Shown here: one piece after another, positions 26,533 through 34,694 of the stretch
How positions within the stretch are numbered: the stretch's first letter is position 1
How the letters are laid out: the number at the start of each line of letters is the position of its first letter
Source of the DNA: Chryseobacterium sp. LAM-KRS1
GTDB lineage: Bacteria; Bacteroidota; Bacteroidia; Flavobacteriales; Weeksellaceae
Length of the DNA stretch: 64,000 nucleotides
Direction: 5' to 3'
Assembly: GCF_013184525.1 (NCBI RefSeq)
Contig: NZ_JAAOIZ010000002.1
Location: forward strand, 372,001-436,000
The notes under the pieces: generated by a model
Database searches by the model: none
Told to the model about the DNA's origin: nothing
Seen by the model: the letters and a program-made list of their open reading frames with translations, nothing else
Made by a program: the position numbers and the translations under genes

Positions 26533-26572
26533 CGAAACACCAAATCACAAAATATTAATATGAAAAATTAAT

Positions 26573-27118
26573 TTATAAAGCTGTTGCAGTATAAGTTACT
26601 GTTTGAGTATAAGTTCCGGCCGGTTTACCTAAAATATCAGAAGATGATGATTTTGCAGCTGGAATGGTGTAGTCCAAATTCAGTGTTAATGCGCTTCCCA
26701 GTGGGGCATTTGTAACTAAATTCTGATCCGTTGCAGATAAAACTACAGCATTTTTTGTTCCCCCCATGGTTCCGGCAGCTGTAGCTGCTTTGATGGTCAA
26801 AACATTGACAGGGATTAAGTTCGTTCCATTCATGAAATTAGCACCCCCTGCTTTTACTTTAACATTAAAGTTCTTCGTTGAAGTTACTTTTAAAGAGTTG
26901 GCTTTAGTAATCGTCTGATCAGAATTATAGTCTGCTGCAGTAACATAGTTAAAATCAACCGTATTACCAATGGCTGTACTTCCTGCGTCAATAGATATTA
27001 CGTCGTTAAGAGTAATGTTTACGGTTGTAGTTGCAGTTGTATTTTGAGCTTGAACATTGTTAGTTCCAAATATGATTGCTCCAAAAGTTAAGGCTGTGAT
27101 TACGATTTGTTTTTTCAT
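26573..27118 (-). CDS. Pilin-like subunit, duplicated copy
   Basis: This is a 181-aa exported protein, identical to the 25575-26120 product except for KK instead of TR after the initiator Met. The signal peptide ends NNVQAQ, and the mature protein starts with a Thr-rich alternating strand and ends YTQTVTYTATAL with Gly at position -14. It is preceded by the same promoter cassette (TAAATTTG and TGTAGT elements) and followed by a hairpin. Identity extends into the upstream DNA, so the copied unit included the promoter. Confidence 0.7.
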   Translation of the reverse strand: MKKQIVITALTFGAIIFGTNNVQAQNTTATTTVNITLNDVISIDAGSTAIGNTVDFNYVTAADYNSDQTITKANSLKVTSTKNFNVKVKAGGANFMNGTNLIPVNVLTIKAATAAGTMGGTKNAVVLSATDQNLVTNAPLGSALTLNLDYTIPAAKSSSSDILGKPAGTYTQTVTYTATAL

Positions 27119-27171
27119 GGTGGTTATATTTTATTGTTATTTTTTACTTAATTGTTATCTTTTGTATACTG

Positions 27172-27179
27172 CAAATTTA
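27172..27179 (-). promoter_or_regulatory. -7 promoter box of third pilin
   Basis: TAAATTTG on the minus strand matches TAnnTTTG, 54 bases before the ATG, in a block nearly identical to 26161-26242. Confidence 0.65.
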
Positions 27180-27200
27180 TAGTGGTGCTAAAAGTTTCTT

Positions 27201-27240
27201 TGTAGTGGAAAACGGAAGTTCATGTAGTAAAATAACTACA
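27201..27240. promoter_or_regulatory. Conserved TGTAGT/ACTACA operator-like element, copy 3
   Basis: TGTAGT-N6-ACTACA spans 27223-27240 with a TGTAGT half site at 27201-27206, as in copies 1 and 2. Confidence 0.6.
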
Positions 27241-27261
27241 AGATTTACTCATATGATAAAT

Positions 27262-27300
27262 GAAAAGCCCTCGATACTTTTGTAGTATCGAGGGCTTTTC
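27262..27300 (-). terminator. Strong terminator after first pilin gene
   Basis: A perfect 17-bp stem (GAAAAGCCCTCGATACT against its complement) with a five-base loop; the arm ends give the T run on either strand. It isolates the first pilin from the rest of the cluster. Confidence 0.8.
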
Positions 27301-27320
27301 TATTTAAAATTGATATTTAC

Positions 27321-27863
27321 TTACAATGCAGTGGCAGTATAAGTTATTTTTTGTGTATAAGTTCCTTGTGGTTTTCCTAAAAGTACCTTGGATGCATTTT
27401 CCGCAGAAATAGAGTAAGCAATATTTAAAGACTGTTTGGTACCCAAACTTGCATTACTCACCAATACCTGATCATTTGGAGATAAAGTGACCTCATTAAG
27501 AGTTCCCACCAAACTTCCGCCTGGTATGGCTTTTACCTGTAATATATCTACAGGAATTACGTTTGCGCCATTTACAAAGTGTGCCCCTTCAGATTTTACT
27601 TTTACATCGAAATTTTTAGAGGAAATAATGACTAAACTATTGGGAACGGTCACATTTTTAGATGAACTATAATCTTTTGTGCTCCCATAATTAAAATCTA
27701 CGGCGCCTTCTGAAGCAGCAGAGCCAATATCCATTGCAATAACGTCTGATAAAATAATATTGACTGATGTACTCACCTGCTCTGAATTTTGTGCCATAGC
27801 CCGGTGGGTTCCTAAGGCAGTTGCTCCCAGAGACAACGCAACGATAAAGATTTGCTTTTTCAT
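27321..27863 (-). CDS. Pilin-like subunit, diverged first copy
   Basis: This is a 180-aa exported protein with a signal peptide ending RAMAQ. It keeps the family plan (SVNIILSDVIAMDIGSAAS, SSKNFDVKVKSEGAHFVNG, PVDILQVKA, GTYTQKITYTATAL at the C-terminus with Gly at -14) but differs throughout from the other three, so it is an older paralogue, perhaps a minor or adaptor subunit. It lacks the TGTAGT promoter cassette; instead a 7-base tandem repeat lies 37 bases before its ATG. A strong terminator follows. Confidence 0.65.
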   Translation of the reverse strand: MKKQIFIVALSLGATALGTHRAMAQNSEQVSTSVNIILSDVIAMDIGSAASEGAVDFNYGSTKDYSSSKNVTVPNSLVIISSKNFDVKVKSEGAHFVNGANVIPVDILQVKAIPGGSLVGTLNEVTLSPNDQVLVSNASLGTKQSLNIAYSISAENASKVLLGKPQGTYTQKITYTATAL

Positions 27864-27899
27864 GATTAAATAAATTTAGTGAGGTGTAATAATATTGTC

Positions 27900-27933
27900 A
27901 TTCAGAATTCAGAATTCAGAATTCAGAATTCAT
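27900..27933. repeat. Heptanucleotide tandem repeat, four full copies of ATTCAGA
   Basis: ATTCAGA is repeated four times in a row (27900-27927) and followed by a partial ATTCAT. It lies in the 5' region of the first pilin gene, so its copy number would change promoter or leader spacing. Confidence 0.9.
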
Positions 27934-28155
27934 TATAAAGCTAATAACATTATATGACATTACCAAGACTTTTTCATTATTAAGTGTATTATCATAAAGA
28001 TATTCAATTTGATAGAGTTATTTCTTATTATAATATCAGACTTGAAGAATGAAGATCTGCCTTCGAAATCATATCCTTAAATTGCAATGTCTCTGACTCA
28101 ATTATTACTTCTTCCTTATATTTACAGTCTATTCAATTTTCAACTAGAAATCAAA

Positions 28156-28839
28156 ATGAATTTAGACTTTGAAACATTTAAAAAAGACATCAATTGGTTT
28201 ATGAGACCAAATGATCTTGTTACATTTTATGATATAGAATCAGTTCTGAATCTTTCCGAAAATTTTACATCAAAATTCCCTAAATTATCTCAACTTATTC
28301 AAAAGGCCAGAAAGCTGGAATTTAGTGTAAATAATCATCCCTACCGATTGTTCTCATGGACCAATAAGTATAATAAAAGCTGTGGCTGGTTAACCAAAAT
28401 TGAGTCAGATTATACGGATAACTTTATGTTAGCAAAAGAACATGAATTATTACTTGAAGAGATAGGCGGTATTGTAGAGTCTTATCATCAGCCGGAACCA
28501 TCCCTTACTAATAATCAGGACTATTTATTCTTAAAATCTGCCTGCATAACGGGAATCGGCGAATGGGAAGAATATTATGAAAATCTTTGTGAAGAAGAAC
28601 ACAAACAACCGATACAATATAATGACTTCATTTGCTTTGCCCTTGAAGCTAATGGCAATATGACAATGTATGAAAAGAATTCAGGGAAGGTACTTTTATT
28701 TGCACATGATCATTGGTTTGAGAATGTTGATCCTCTTGAAGATCAGCCTGAATACACTTTTTACACAATACAAGATGTTGACAATTTTGTAGATTATGTT
28801 GAAAAGATGGCTGAGGAATGGTCAGAGGCTGTATTATAA
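28156..28839 (+). CDS. SMI1/KNR4-like (SUKH-type) protein, possible orphan immunity protein
   Basis: I place the start at 28156 (MNLDFETFKKDINWFM), since the upstream in-frame ATG adds a hydrophobic stretch that does not fit the fold. The resulting protein has 227 aa, is acidic and cytoplasmic. Its second half resembles SMI1/KNR4 proteins: FICFALEANGNMTMYEKNSGKV, then FAHDHWFENVDPLE and PEYTFYTIQDVDNFVDYVE. Members often neutralise secreted polymorphic toxins. No toxin gene is adjacent, so it would be an orphan. The family assignment rests on pattern only. Confidence 0.5.
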   Translation: MNLDFETFKKDINWFMRPNDLVTFYDIESVLNLSENFTSKFPKLSQLIQKARKLEFSVNNHPYRLFSWTNKYNKSCGWLTKIESDYTDNFMLAKEHELLLEEIGGIVESYHQPEPSLTNNQDYLFLKSACITGIGEWEEYYENLCEEEHKQPIQYNDFICFALEANGNMTMYEKNSGKVLLFAHDHWFENVDPLEDQPEYTFYTIQDVDNFVDYVEKMAEEWSEAVL

Positions 28840-28945
28840 TGTAATTGAGACTGCTGGATATAGATCCGAAAGCTGGATAATTTTTACTGATCAGATGCAG
28901 CTGATATAAAAAATTTAGATTTGATAAACTTAAACAGTAATTTCC

Positions 28946-28986
28946 AAACCTGCTTTCAGATTACTAAATTCTCTGAAAGCAGGTTT
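28946..28986. terminator. Bidirectional terminator between convergent genes
   Basis: A perfect 15-bp stem (AAACCTGCTTTCAGA and its complement) with an 11-base loop lies between the SMI1-like gene and the SDR gene that converge here. Confidence 0.75.
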
Positions 28987-29076
28987 AATCTTCAAATATC
29001 AACAGAGAATCTAGCTGAAGAAACTGATAATACCAGATTTGAATAATGTTTTTCCCATCTTCTTATTAAACCTCAT

Positions 29077-29799
29077 CTACCATGGAAGTTCGCCTTCTTC
29101 ACCAAAAAATTTTCCTGTTGGGCCATTCTCATCAAGCATTGCATATTTTGCAAGGTTGATACAGTTTTCAGCTGGAGATTTTCCTCCGCTGTTACCATTG
29201 AAGTCGGTGGAAGTCCACCCCGGAGTAACACAATTGATCTTAAACCCTAAGTCTTTATATTCATATGCTAGCGCAACAGTATAGGCATTTAAAGCTGTTT
29301 TTGAAGGGCCATAACTTATCGATTTTGCATTGTAAAGCAACCAATCCGGATCCTGATGCATTGTAAGGGAAGAAAGATCACTGGTAATATTCTCGATAAC
29401 TGGAAGAGATGATTTTTTCAGAAAAGGCAGAAATGCTTCTGTAACGGCAATCGTACCAAAAAAGTTGGTTTCAAAAACTTCCCTTACATCAGAAATTGAC
29501 AATGGATTATCCTCACTCTTTCTTTTTCCGAGAATACCTGCATTATTGATCAGAATATCAAGAACATCACTATATTTTCCAAATTCATTAGCCGCCCTAT
29601 TCACTGATTCTTCTTTCGATATATCGATTTCCAGCAGCATACAGTTTTCAAATCCTGAATTTTTTAATTCTCGAACAGCATTCTTCCCCATTTCAGTATT
29701 CCGGCATCCCAGATATACAAAATAATCTTTCTGAAGCAGATATTTGGCCAGCTCAAAACCCAGGCCTTTATTAGCGCCCGTAATAAGTACTTTTCTCAT
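29077..29799 (-). CDS. SDR-family NAD(P)-dependent oxidoreductase
   Basis: This is a 240-aa classical short-chain dehydrogenase/reductase with a Rossmann fold. The N-terminal cofactor motif is ITGANKGLGFELAKYLL. The NNAG motif (ILINNAGIL) is near residue 87, and the catalytic YxxxK reads YGPSK near residue 164. CVTPGW follows. The substrate is unknown. The AraC-type regulator gene lies 46 bases upstream on the same strand and the two are probably co-transcribed; such pairs often respond to reactive carbonyls, which is inferred. Confidence 0.88.
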   Translation of the reverse strand: MRKVLITGANKGLGFELAKYLLQKDYFVYLGCRNTEMGKNAVRELKNSGFENCMLLEIDISKEESVNRAANEFGKYSDVLDILINNAGILGKRKSEDNPLSISDVREVFETNFFGTIAVTEAFLPFLKKSSLPVIENITSDLSSLTMHQDPDWLLYNAKSISYGPSKTALNAYTVALAYEYKDLGFKINCVTPGWTSTDFNGNSGGKSPAENCINLAKYAMLDENGPTGKFFGEEGELPW

Positions 29800-29845
29800 T
29801 GTAATTTATAATTTATTAAGTATAATAGACGTTGACAGATCAAAC

Positions 29846-30667
29846 TCACTGATAAACCTTTTCAGATGAAGGGTTGAAGCCGTAGTATTTTTTAAAAGCT
29901 GTAGAAAAATGAGACAGATTCTCAAAGCCTACAAACAGATAAACAGATGAAGGTGTCTGGTTTTCTTCAATAATAAGACGTCTGGCTTCTTCCAGGCGCA
30001 TTTTCATCAGCCATTTATGTGGAGACAAACTGTGTATTTTTTTAAAATCCCTTTTGAAAGCGGCCAGGCTGCGTCCTGAAAGATATGCAAAACGTTCTAA
30101 GGTAACGTTATAACTATAGTTTTTCTTCATAAACTCTTCCAGATCAATTTTCCCAGGCTCAGAAAAATCAAAAAGGCTGTTTTTAATACCAGGCCACAAC
30201 ATTTCAAGCAGCAAAAAAATTTCTTTGGACTTTGTTGTACTTAAAAGACCCTGAGAATTCTGCCCCGCATTGATATAAATCATTAGTGAGGTAAAAAACA
30301 CGGACATAAGCTCATGATCTGTAACAAGAAAACTATCAGGATATTCTAGTGAACACTCTGACCCGCACAAAACAAATGATGGATCCTCTTTAATCAGCTT
30401 ATTCAAAAAATCACGGGTCAGCATTATCTTTAGCATCTGAAATTGCTCACCATTTTCACCATTCATCAGTGAAGCCTTTACAAGTTGGTTTCTACGTAGC
30501 AGGATGGTCTGTCCGGCATCTGCCCGATAGGTTTTACCATTTTCATAAAATAATATATATCCGCTCTGTATATGCCATATTTTATGTTCGGTCATAAAAG
30601 ATTCTATCGATGAATAATTATGATCCGTACAATAAAAGAATACCTGTGGCTGTTCATTACTCTCCAT
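29846..30667 (-). CDS. AraC-family transcriptional regulator
   Basis: This is a 273-aa regulator. Residues ~1-165 form an N-terminal cupin-like sensor domain (WHIQSGYILFYENGKTYRAD and GQTILLRRNQLVKASL). The C-terminal ~100 residues contain the paired helix-turn-helix (VTLERFAYLSGRSLAAFKRD, then TPSSVYLFVGFENLSHFSTA, ending FKKYYGFNPSS). It precedes the SDR gene and is likely its regulator. No membrane segment. Confidence 0.85.
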   Translation of the reverse strand: MESNEQPQVFFYCTDHNYSSIESFMTEHKIWHIQSGYILFYENGKTYRADAGQTILLRRNQLVKASLMNGENGEQFQMLKIMLTRDFLNKLIKEDPSFVLCGSECSLEYPDSFLVTDHELMSVFFTSLMIYINAGQNSQGLLSTTKSKEIFLLLEMLWPGIKNSLFDFSEPGKIDLEEFMKKNYSYNVTLERFAYLSGRSLAAFKRDFKKIHSLSPHKWLMKMRLEEARRLIIEENQTPSSVYLFVGFENLSHFSTAFKKYYGFNPSSEKVYQ

Positions 30668-30791
30668 GTGTTATGATTTACAACGGCAAAATTAGGATCA
30701 ATTTTACTTTGTTGGTTTTCTATTCGGCTCAAATTTGCTTTTCTATTTGGCTCACTATAGCTTTTTTGCTCGGGTTAATTTAGTGAAGAGT

Positions 30792-31556
30792 CTAGATAAT
30801 CCCCATCATACCGGCAATATAGCAGGCTTCAATAGCACTCTTTACCCGCAGCTTTTCCATAATATTCTGCCTGTGCCGGTCTACGGTATTTTTACTTATA
30901 AAAAGTTTTTGTGAAATTTCTTTACTTGGCTTGCCAACAGCAATTTCTTTTAAAATTTCTATTTCTCTTCTGGTGAGAATTTTTTTTGTATTAAAAGCTG
31001 TATTGGGAATGATCTGCCCATTTGAGGAATCGATAATTACAGCAGCAGGAGCCTGTTCAATACTACTACTAAAACTATACTGATATAAAACAAGCTGAAT
31101 ACTGTCTGTTGATGAAGCATAAAATATCTTCAGTTCTACAGGAATGTACTTCCCGTCTTTATTTAAGATCCTGATGATAAGAATAATATGATAATTCAGG
31201 CGTTCTACTGGCGTTTTATTCTTAAGGAAATGAAATAATCTGAGTTCTGTAAGATGCTTCATCGTAAGATCCTCCGGATGAATAAGTTTTAAAATGTTGT
31301 CATTTTGAACAGAGCTGGTTACCTCGCCGGTCTGCTCATCAGCAATTCCGAGATACACGGATAAGCCTCCATGGTACACATAATTTTTTTTGAATTTTAA
31401 ATCTACTAGAACCGCAGTAGAATTCTGGAGTACTGAAAAGATAAACGCCACATGCCTATATTTTTCCAATGACATTTTAGGATTAAGCTCACCTTTAAAT
31501 GCCTGATTAAAAATTGTCTCCGAGAGCAGATTTTCTATCGCTGAAAAAATGGTCAT
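30792..31556 (-). CDS. LuxR-family regulator with PAS-like N-terminal domain
   Basis: This is a 254-aa protein. Residues ~1-170 resemble a PAS sensor (IHPEDLTMKHLTELRLFHFL and KDGKYIPVELKIFYASS); the C-terminal 65 residues form a LuxR-type helix-turn-helix (LTRREIEILKEIAVGKPSKE, then FISKNTVDRHRQNIMEKLRV). There is no receiver domain, so it is not a response regulator; it would sense a ligand or act constitutively. It is divergent from the membrane protein gene at 31667, a possible target. Confidence 0.82.
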   Translation of the reverse strand: MTIFSAIENLLSETIFNQAFKGELNPKMSLEKYRHVAFIFSVLQNSTAVLVDLKFKKNYVYHGGLSVYLGIADEQTGEVTSSVQNDNILKLIHPEDLTMKHLTELRLFHFLKNKTPVERLNYHIILIIRILNKDGKYIPVELKIFYASSTDSIQLVLYQYSFSSSIEQAPAAVIIDSSNGQIIPNTAFNTKKILTRREIEILKEIAVGKPSKEISQKLFISKNTVDRHRQNIMEKLRVKSAIEACYIAGMMGII

Positions 31557-31666
31557 TTTTTACTATTTTATTCATTAAACCATCATTATACCTTTGTCAA
31601 AGATAATAATTATATGGTAATTATTGTGAAAAGATAAAATATTGTCCAATCAAATAAAAAAATAAA

Positions 31667-32230
31667 ATGAAACAAAAATTTGAAAACTTATGTCTTAAGA
31701 TCAATATATGGTTATTTATAGTACCAATGGGTATACTATTCGGAATAATGTCTTTTTTTCTTATTCCGGGTCTGCAGGCGCACCTTGGCACTACCCAGCT
31801 TTTGGACACCATGTTCAGTGGATATTCTACGGAATATGCCGAATATTTAATGCAGAAACTCGGTCATGAAGGAAGACATTCCTATCTGTCTCTTGAGCTA
31901 TATGCAGATGTCCCGTTTATTTTCTTTTATGTGACAGTATTTACCCTTCTTACCGTGCGATTACTTATCAAAAACAGATTATGGAATAGCTGGTTCCGGT
32001 TTATTGCTTTTCTTCCGTTACTGGCCGGAATTTTCGATTGGTTAGAAAATAGTATGATCATTAGTGTACTTATTCAATATCCTGATATTAACGGCAAATT
32101 GATATCAATATCATCATTTGCTACGTATATGAAAGGATGTTTTCTTATATTGATGTTTCTCTCATTGCTTCTGAATTTAATGATGATATTATACAGATTC
32201 ATTGTTTCCAAAAGTAATCATGATTTTTAA
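31667..32230 (+). CDS. Small integral membrane protein, uncharacterised
   Basis: This is a 187-aa protein with four hydrophobic segments, at about residues 13-35, 82-102, 110-130 and 150-175. The first loop contains LGTTQLLDTMFSGYSTEYAE and LGHEGRHSYL, and the third segment has a LLAGIFDWLENSMI motif. I recognise this as a pattern common in bacterial small membrane proteins but cannot name a family. The divergent LuxR-type gene is the likely regulator. A shared terminator lies 80 bases downstream. Confidence 0.65.
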   Translation: MKQKFENLCLKINIWLFIVPMGILFGIMSFFLIPGLQAHLGTTQLLDTMFSGYSTEYAEYLMQKLGHEGRHSYLSLELYADVPFIFFYVTVFTLLTVRLLIKNRLWNSWFRFIAFLPLLAGIFDWLENSMIISVLIQYPDINGKLISISSFATYMKGCFLILMFLSLLLNLMMILYRFIVSKSNHDF

Positions 32231-32311
32231 TGCCCCCATACTTCTTAATTTCTGTAGAAAAATCGGGGTACTGTATATTGCAGCGCTTGATACAATATCA
32301 AAATTGTAAAT

Positions 32312-32341
32312 AAAAAAATCCCGGATGATCCGGGATTTTTT
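32312..32341. terminator. Bidirectional terminator
   Basis: AAAATCCCGGAT and ATCCGGGATTTT pair perfectly around a single base, with T runs on both sides. It ends both the plus-strand membrane gene and the minus-strand DUF2911 operon. Confidence 0.85.
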
Positions 32342-32357
32342 GTTCTTGTATCTCAAT

Positions 32358-32876
32358 TTATTTGATCTCCACAGGAACTGAGATTTTATCCCAATCCATT
32401 GTGAATCCATTACTGTTGATTTTATACACTAAATTTTCCTGTGTTGCCGGTAAAGCTTTTGTTTTTACATCAACACGTAAAGCATCTTTTGCCTGTTCGT
32501 ATTTGTAAGCACCCCATTGTTTCGGCTCTTTGTTGAAAATCGCAGTCCATGTTCCACTTTCTTTAGGAATCAGGAAGAAGCTGTATTTCCCTGCAGGCAG
32601 CGGTTTACCCTGAACAGTAATATTTTTATCCGTTTCAAAAGTAGTTGCTTCATTAGCTCCCGCACGCCAAACTTTATCGTAAGCTTCCAAACCACCCCAG
32701 ATGGTACGCCCTTTAACAGAAGGGCTACTATAGTTTATGGTAATGGTGGCATCTTTAATTTTTCCCGTAGCAGTAGCCGGAGGGCTGGCAGGCTTTTTAG
32801 TGTCCTGTGCAAAAGCATTTACTGAAAGCGTCATTGCAGCAAAAACTACAGTAACAGATTTAATCATTGTTTTCAT
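32358..32876 (-). CDS. DUF2911 domain exported protein
   Basis: This is a 172-aa protein with a signal peptide ending AFAQ (residue 24). The mature part carries the DUF2911 pattern: [39 protein letters not shown] and [13 protein letters not shown], ending [13 protein letters not shown]2911 proteins are widespread exported proteins of Bacteroidota with no known biochemical role. It is the last gene of the operon headed by the PIG-L deacetylase, 25 bases behind the symporter, and is followed by a strong terminator. Confidence 0.85.
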   Translation of the reverse strand: MKTMIKSVTVVFAAMTLSVNAFAQDTKKPASPPATATGKIKDATITINYSSPSVKGRTIWGGLEAYDKVWRAGANEATTFETDKNITVQGKPLPAGKYSFFLIPKESGTWTAIFNKEPKQWGAYKYEQAKDALRVDVKTKALPATQENLVYKINSNGFTMDWDKISVPVEIK

Positions 32877-32901
32877 AATAATTTGTTTGTTTATTTGTTG
32901 T

Positions 32902-34593
32902 TTACGAATTTACATCTTTCGGCTTATAAAACACTAAACCAATTGCAGAAAATATAACGACTGCCGCTGCGCCGATTACATTAAGCCAGAGGAAAGAAAT
33001 GATATCCAACTGGTAAACGGCAATTACCGTAATTTCTGATACAATGGCAGAAATAAATACATTCGCGCCGTTGATTTTCTTATAATAAAATGCAACCAGA
33101 AAAATCCCTAAAATCGGGCCGTAGAAAAGTGAACCCAATACATTCACCGCTTCGATAAGCGAACCCATTTGCGTGGCAAACATGGCTACCCCGATGGAGA
33201 AAATGCCCCAGGCCAAAGTGTGCAGGCGACTGTATTTCAATTCGGTTTTCTCATCAGGAATATCTTTTCTGAAGATCAAATGAACATCCTTTAATGAGCA
33301 GGCGGCAAGGGAATTCAGCGCTGCTGAAATGGACCCCCAGCTTGCCAGAAAAATGACGGCAAACAGTAAACCGATCATTCCTACAGGCAGGTTACTTTTT
33401 ACGAAATACAGGAAAATGTAATTCGTATCCGTTTTCTCTGCATTATAATTTGATTTATTAATTGCTTCCTCTACCCTTCCGTGTAATGCTTTTACCTCAG
33501 TTTGTGTATTTTTAAAATCCTGAATTGTTTTGTTGAGCCGGGGAGAATGAGTTTCTTTTAGCTTTAAAATTTCTTTCGATTCTGCGTTAAATTTTATTTG
33601 CAAATCCTGATGTTCTTTTTCAAAAACCGCAGCCTGTTCAGGTTTTGTTTCCTTTAAATACTGATAAGAACGTTCATTAAAATAAATCGGAGCCGGTTTC
33701 AGAGAAAAGAATGCGAAAAGCAGGGCACCGATCAGGAGAATGGCAAACTGCATTGGAATTTTAACCAATCCGTTCAACAGCAAACCCATTTTTGCATTGG
33801 TATTGTCTTTGGCCGTAATATACCTCCCGACCTGACTCTGGTCCGTCCCGAAGTAAGAAAGAGCCAGGAAAAAACCGCCAATCAATCCACTCCAGATATT
33901 GTATTTGTCTTTCCAGTCGAATTCTGTGGTAATGACATTGAGCTTGCCTGATTTCCCCGCCAAATACAACGCATCCTTAAAACCGATTCCGTTCGGCATA
34001 TTCTCGATAAGCAGATACCCAGCAAAAGCCATTGTTCCCAAAATAATGAGAAACTGCAATTTTTGCGTGTGAGCGATCGCTTTTGCACCGCCAACATAGG
34101 TATAAATCAACAGAATGCCGCCCGTTAAAACATTGGTCAAATAAATATTCCAGTTTAAAACGCTCGATAAGATGATACTTGGCGCGTAAATGCTGATTCC
34201 TGTTGACAAACCCCTGGAAAAAAGAAAAAGCAATGAAGTGAGTACCCTTGTTTTCTTATCGAAACGGTTTTCTAAATATTCATAGGCCGTATACACATTC
34301 AGGCGCTGAAAAATAGGGATGAAGGTGATACAGATAACGATCATCGCCAAAGGCAAACCAAAGTAATACTGAACGAAACGCATACCGTCCGTATAGGCCT
34401 GGCCCGGTGCCGAAATAAATGTGATGGCACTAGCCTGCGTAGCCATAATACCTATCAGCACAATGTACCACGGCATTTTATTATCTGCCTTCAGGTAGGA
34501 TTCGTTGTTTTTTTGGCCACGGCCGATGAATACGCCGTAAACCACCACTGCAACCAGTGTAAAAATGAGAACTGTCCAATCTATATTACTCAT
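32902..34593 (-). CDS. Sodium:solute symporter (SSS family)
   Basis: This is a 563-aa inner-membrane transporter of the LeuT-fold SSS family. TM segments start near residue 5, and the sequence contains the substrate/Na+ region [20 protein letters not shown] and [19 protein letters not shown], followed by [11 protein letters not shown] hydrophilic, coiled-coil-like insertion of about 70 residues (around 320-390, rich in Lys, Glu and Gln) interrupts the membrane core and is unusual. Its ATG overlaps the stop of the 34-aa ORF upstream (ATGA). With the PIG-L deacetylase it probably imports a sugar or amino sugar released outside; the substrate is unknown. Confidence 0.88.
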   Translation of the reverse strand: MSNIDWTVLIFTLVAVVVYGVFIGRGQKNNESYLKADNKMPWYIVLIGIMATQASAITFISAPGQAYTDGMRFVQYYFGLPLAMIVICITFIPIFQRLNVYTAYEYLENRFDKKTRVLTSLLFLFSRGLSTGISIYAPSIILSSVLNWNIYLTNVLTGGILLIYTYVGGAKAIAHTQKLQFLIILGTMAFAGYLLIENMPNGIGFKDALYLAGKSGKLNVITTEFDWKDKYNIWSGLIGGFFLALSYFGTDQSQVGRYITAKDNTNAKMGLLLNGLVKIPMQFAILLIGALLFAFFSLKPAPIYFNERSYQYLKETKPEQAAVFEKEHQDLQIKFNAESKEILKLKETHSPRLNKTIQDFKNTQTEVKALHGRVEEAINKSNYNAEKTDTNYIFLYFVKSNLPVGMIGLLFAVIFLASWGSISAALNSLAACSLKDVHLIFRKDIPDEKTELKYSRLHTLAWGIFSIGVAMFATQMGSLIEAVNVLGSLFYGPILGIFLVAFYYKKINGANVFISAIVSEITVIAVYQLDIISFLWLNVIGAAAVVIFSAIGLVFYKPKDVNS

Positions 34594-34694
34594 GCCCAGA
34601 ATTTAGTAAACCAATAATAAAATGCGATCTGGAATACTAATGCTACTGCTAATAGTATGTACCAGATATTCCAGTTTTTAAGTTGTTTGTTCAT
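34590..34694 (-). CDS. 34-aa single-span membrane peptide in the symporter operon
   Basis: This frame of 34 codons encodes one transmembrane helix (WYILLAVALVFQIAFYYWF) with Lys/Asn before it and Lys/Trp after it. Its ATG shares a base with the stop of the PIG-L gene (TGATG), and its stop overlaps the symporter start (ATGA). Such coupling on both sides is strong evidence that it is translated. Small membrane peptides next to solute:sodium symporters often act as assembly or regulatory subunits; that role is inferred here. Confidence 0.75.
   Translation of the reverse strand: MNKQLKNWNIWYILLAVALVFQIAFYYWFTKFWA

Larger units (their letters stand above)
26121..26572. other. 452-base spacer between the identical pilins
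   Basis: From left to right it holds the leader and promoter cassette of the 25575 pilin (26174-26242), a terminator hairpin (26272-26300), the fossil tail of a fifth pilin (26325-26365), about 140 bases without recognisable content, and a terminator hairpin (26512-26532). Confidence 0.6.

Noticed and set aside
27900..27933. CRISPR array
   Set aside because: The repeats are seven bases long and directly adjacent, without spacers. No cas genes occur in the window.
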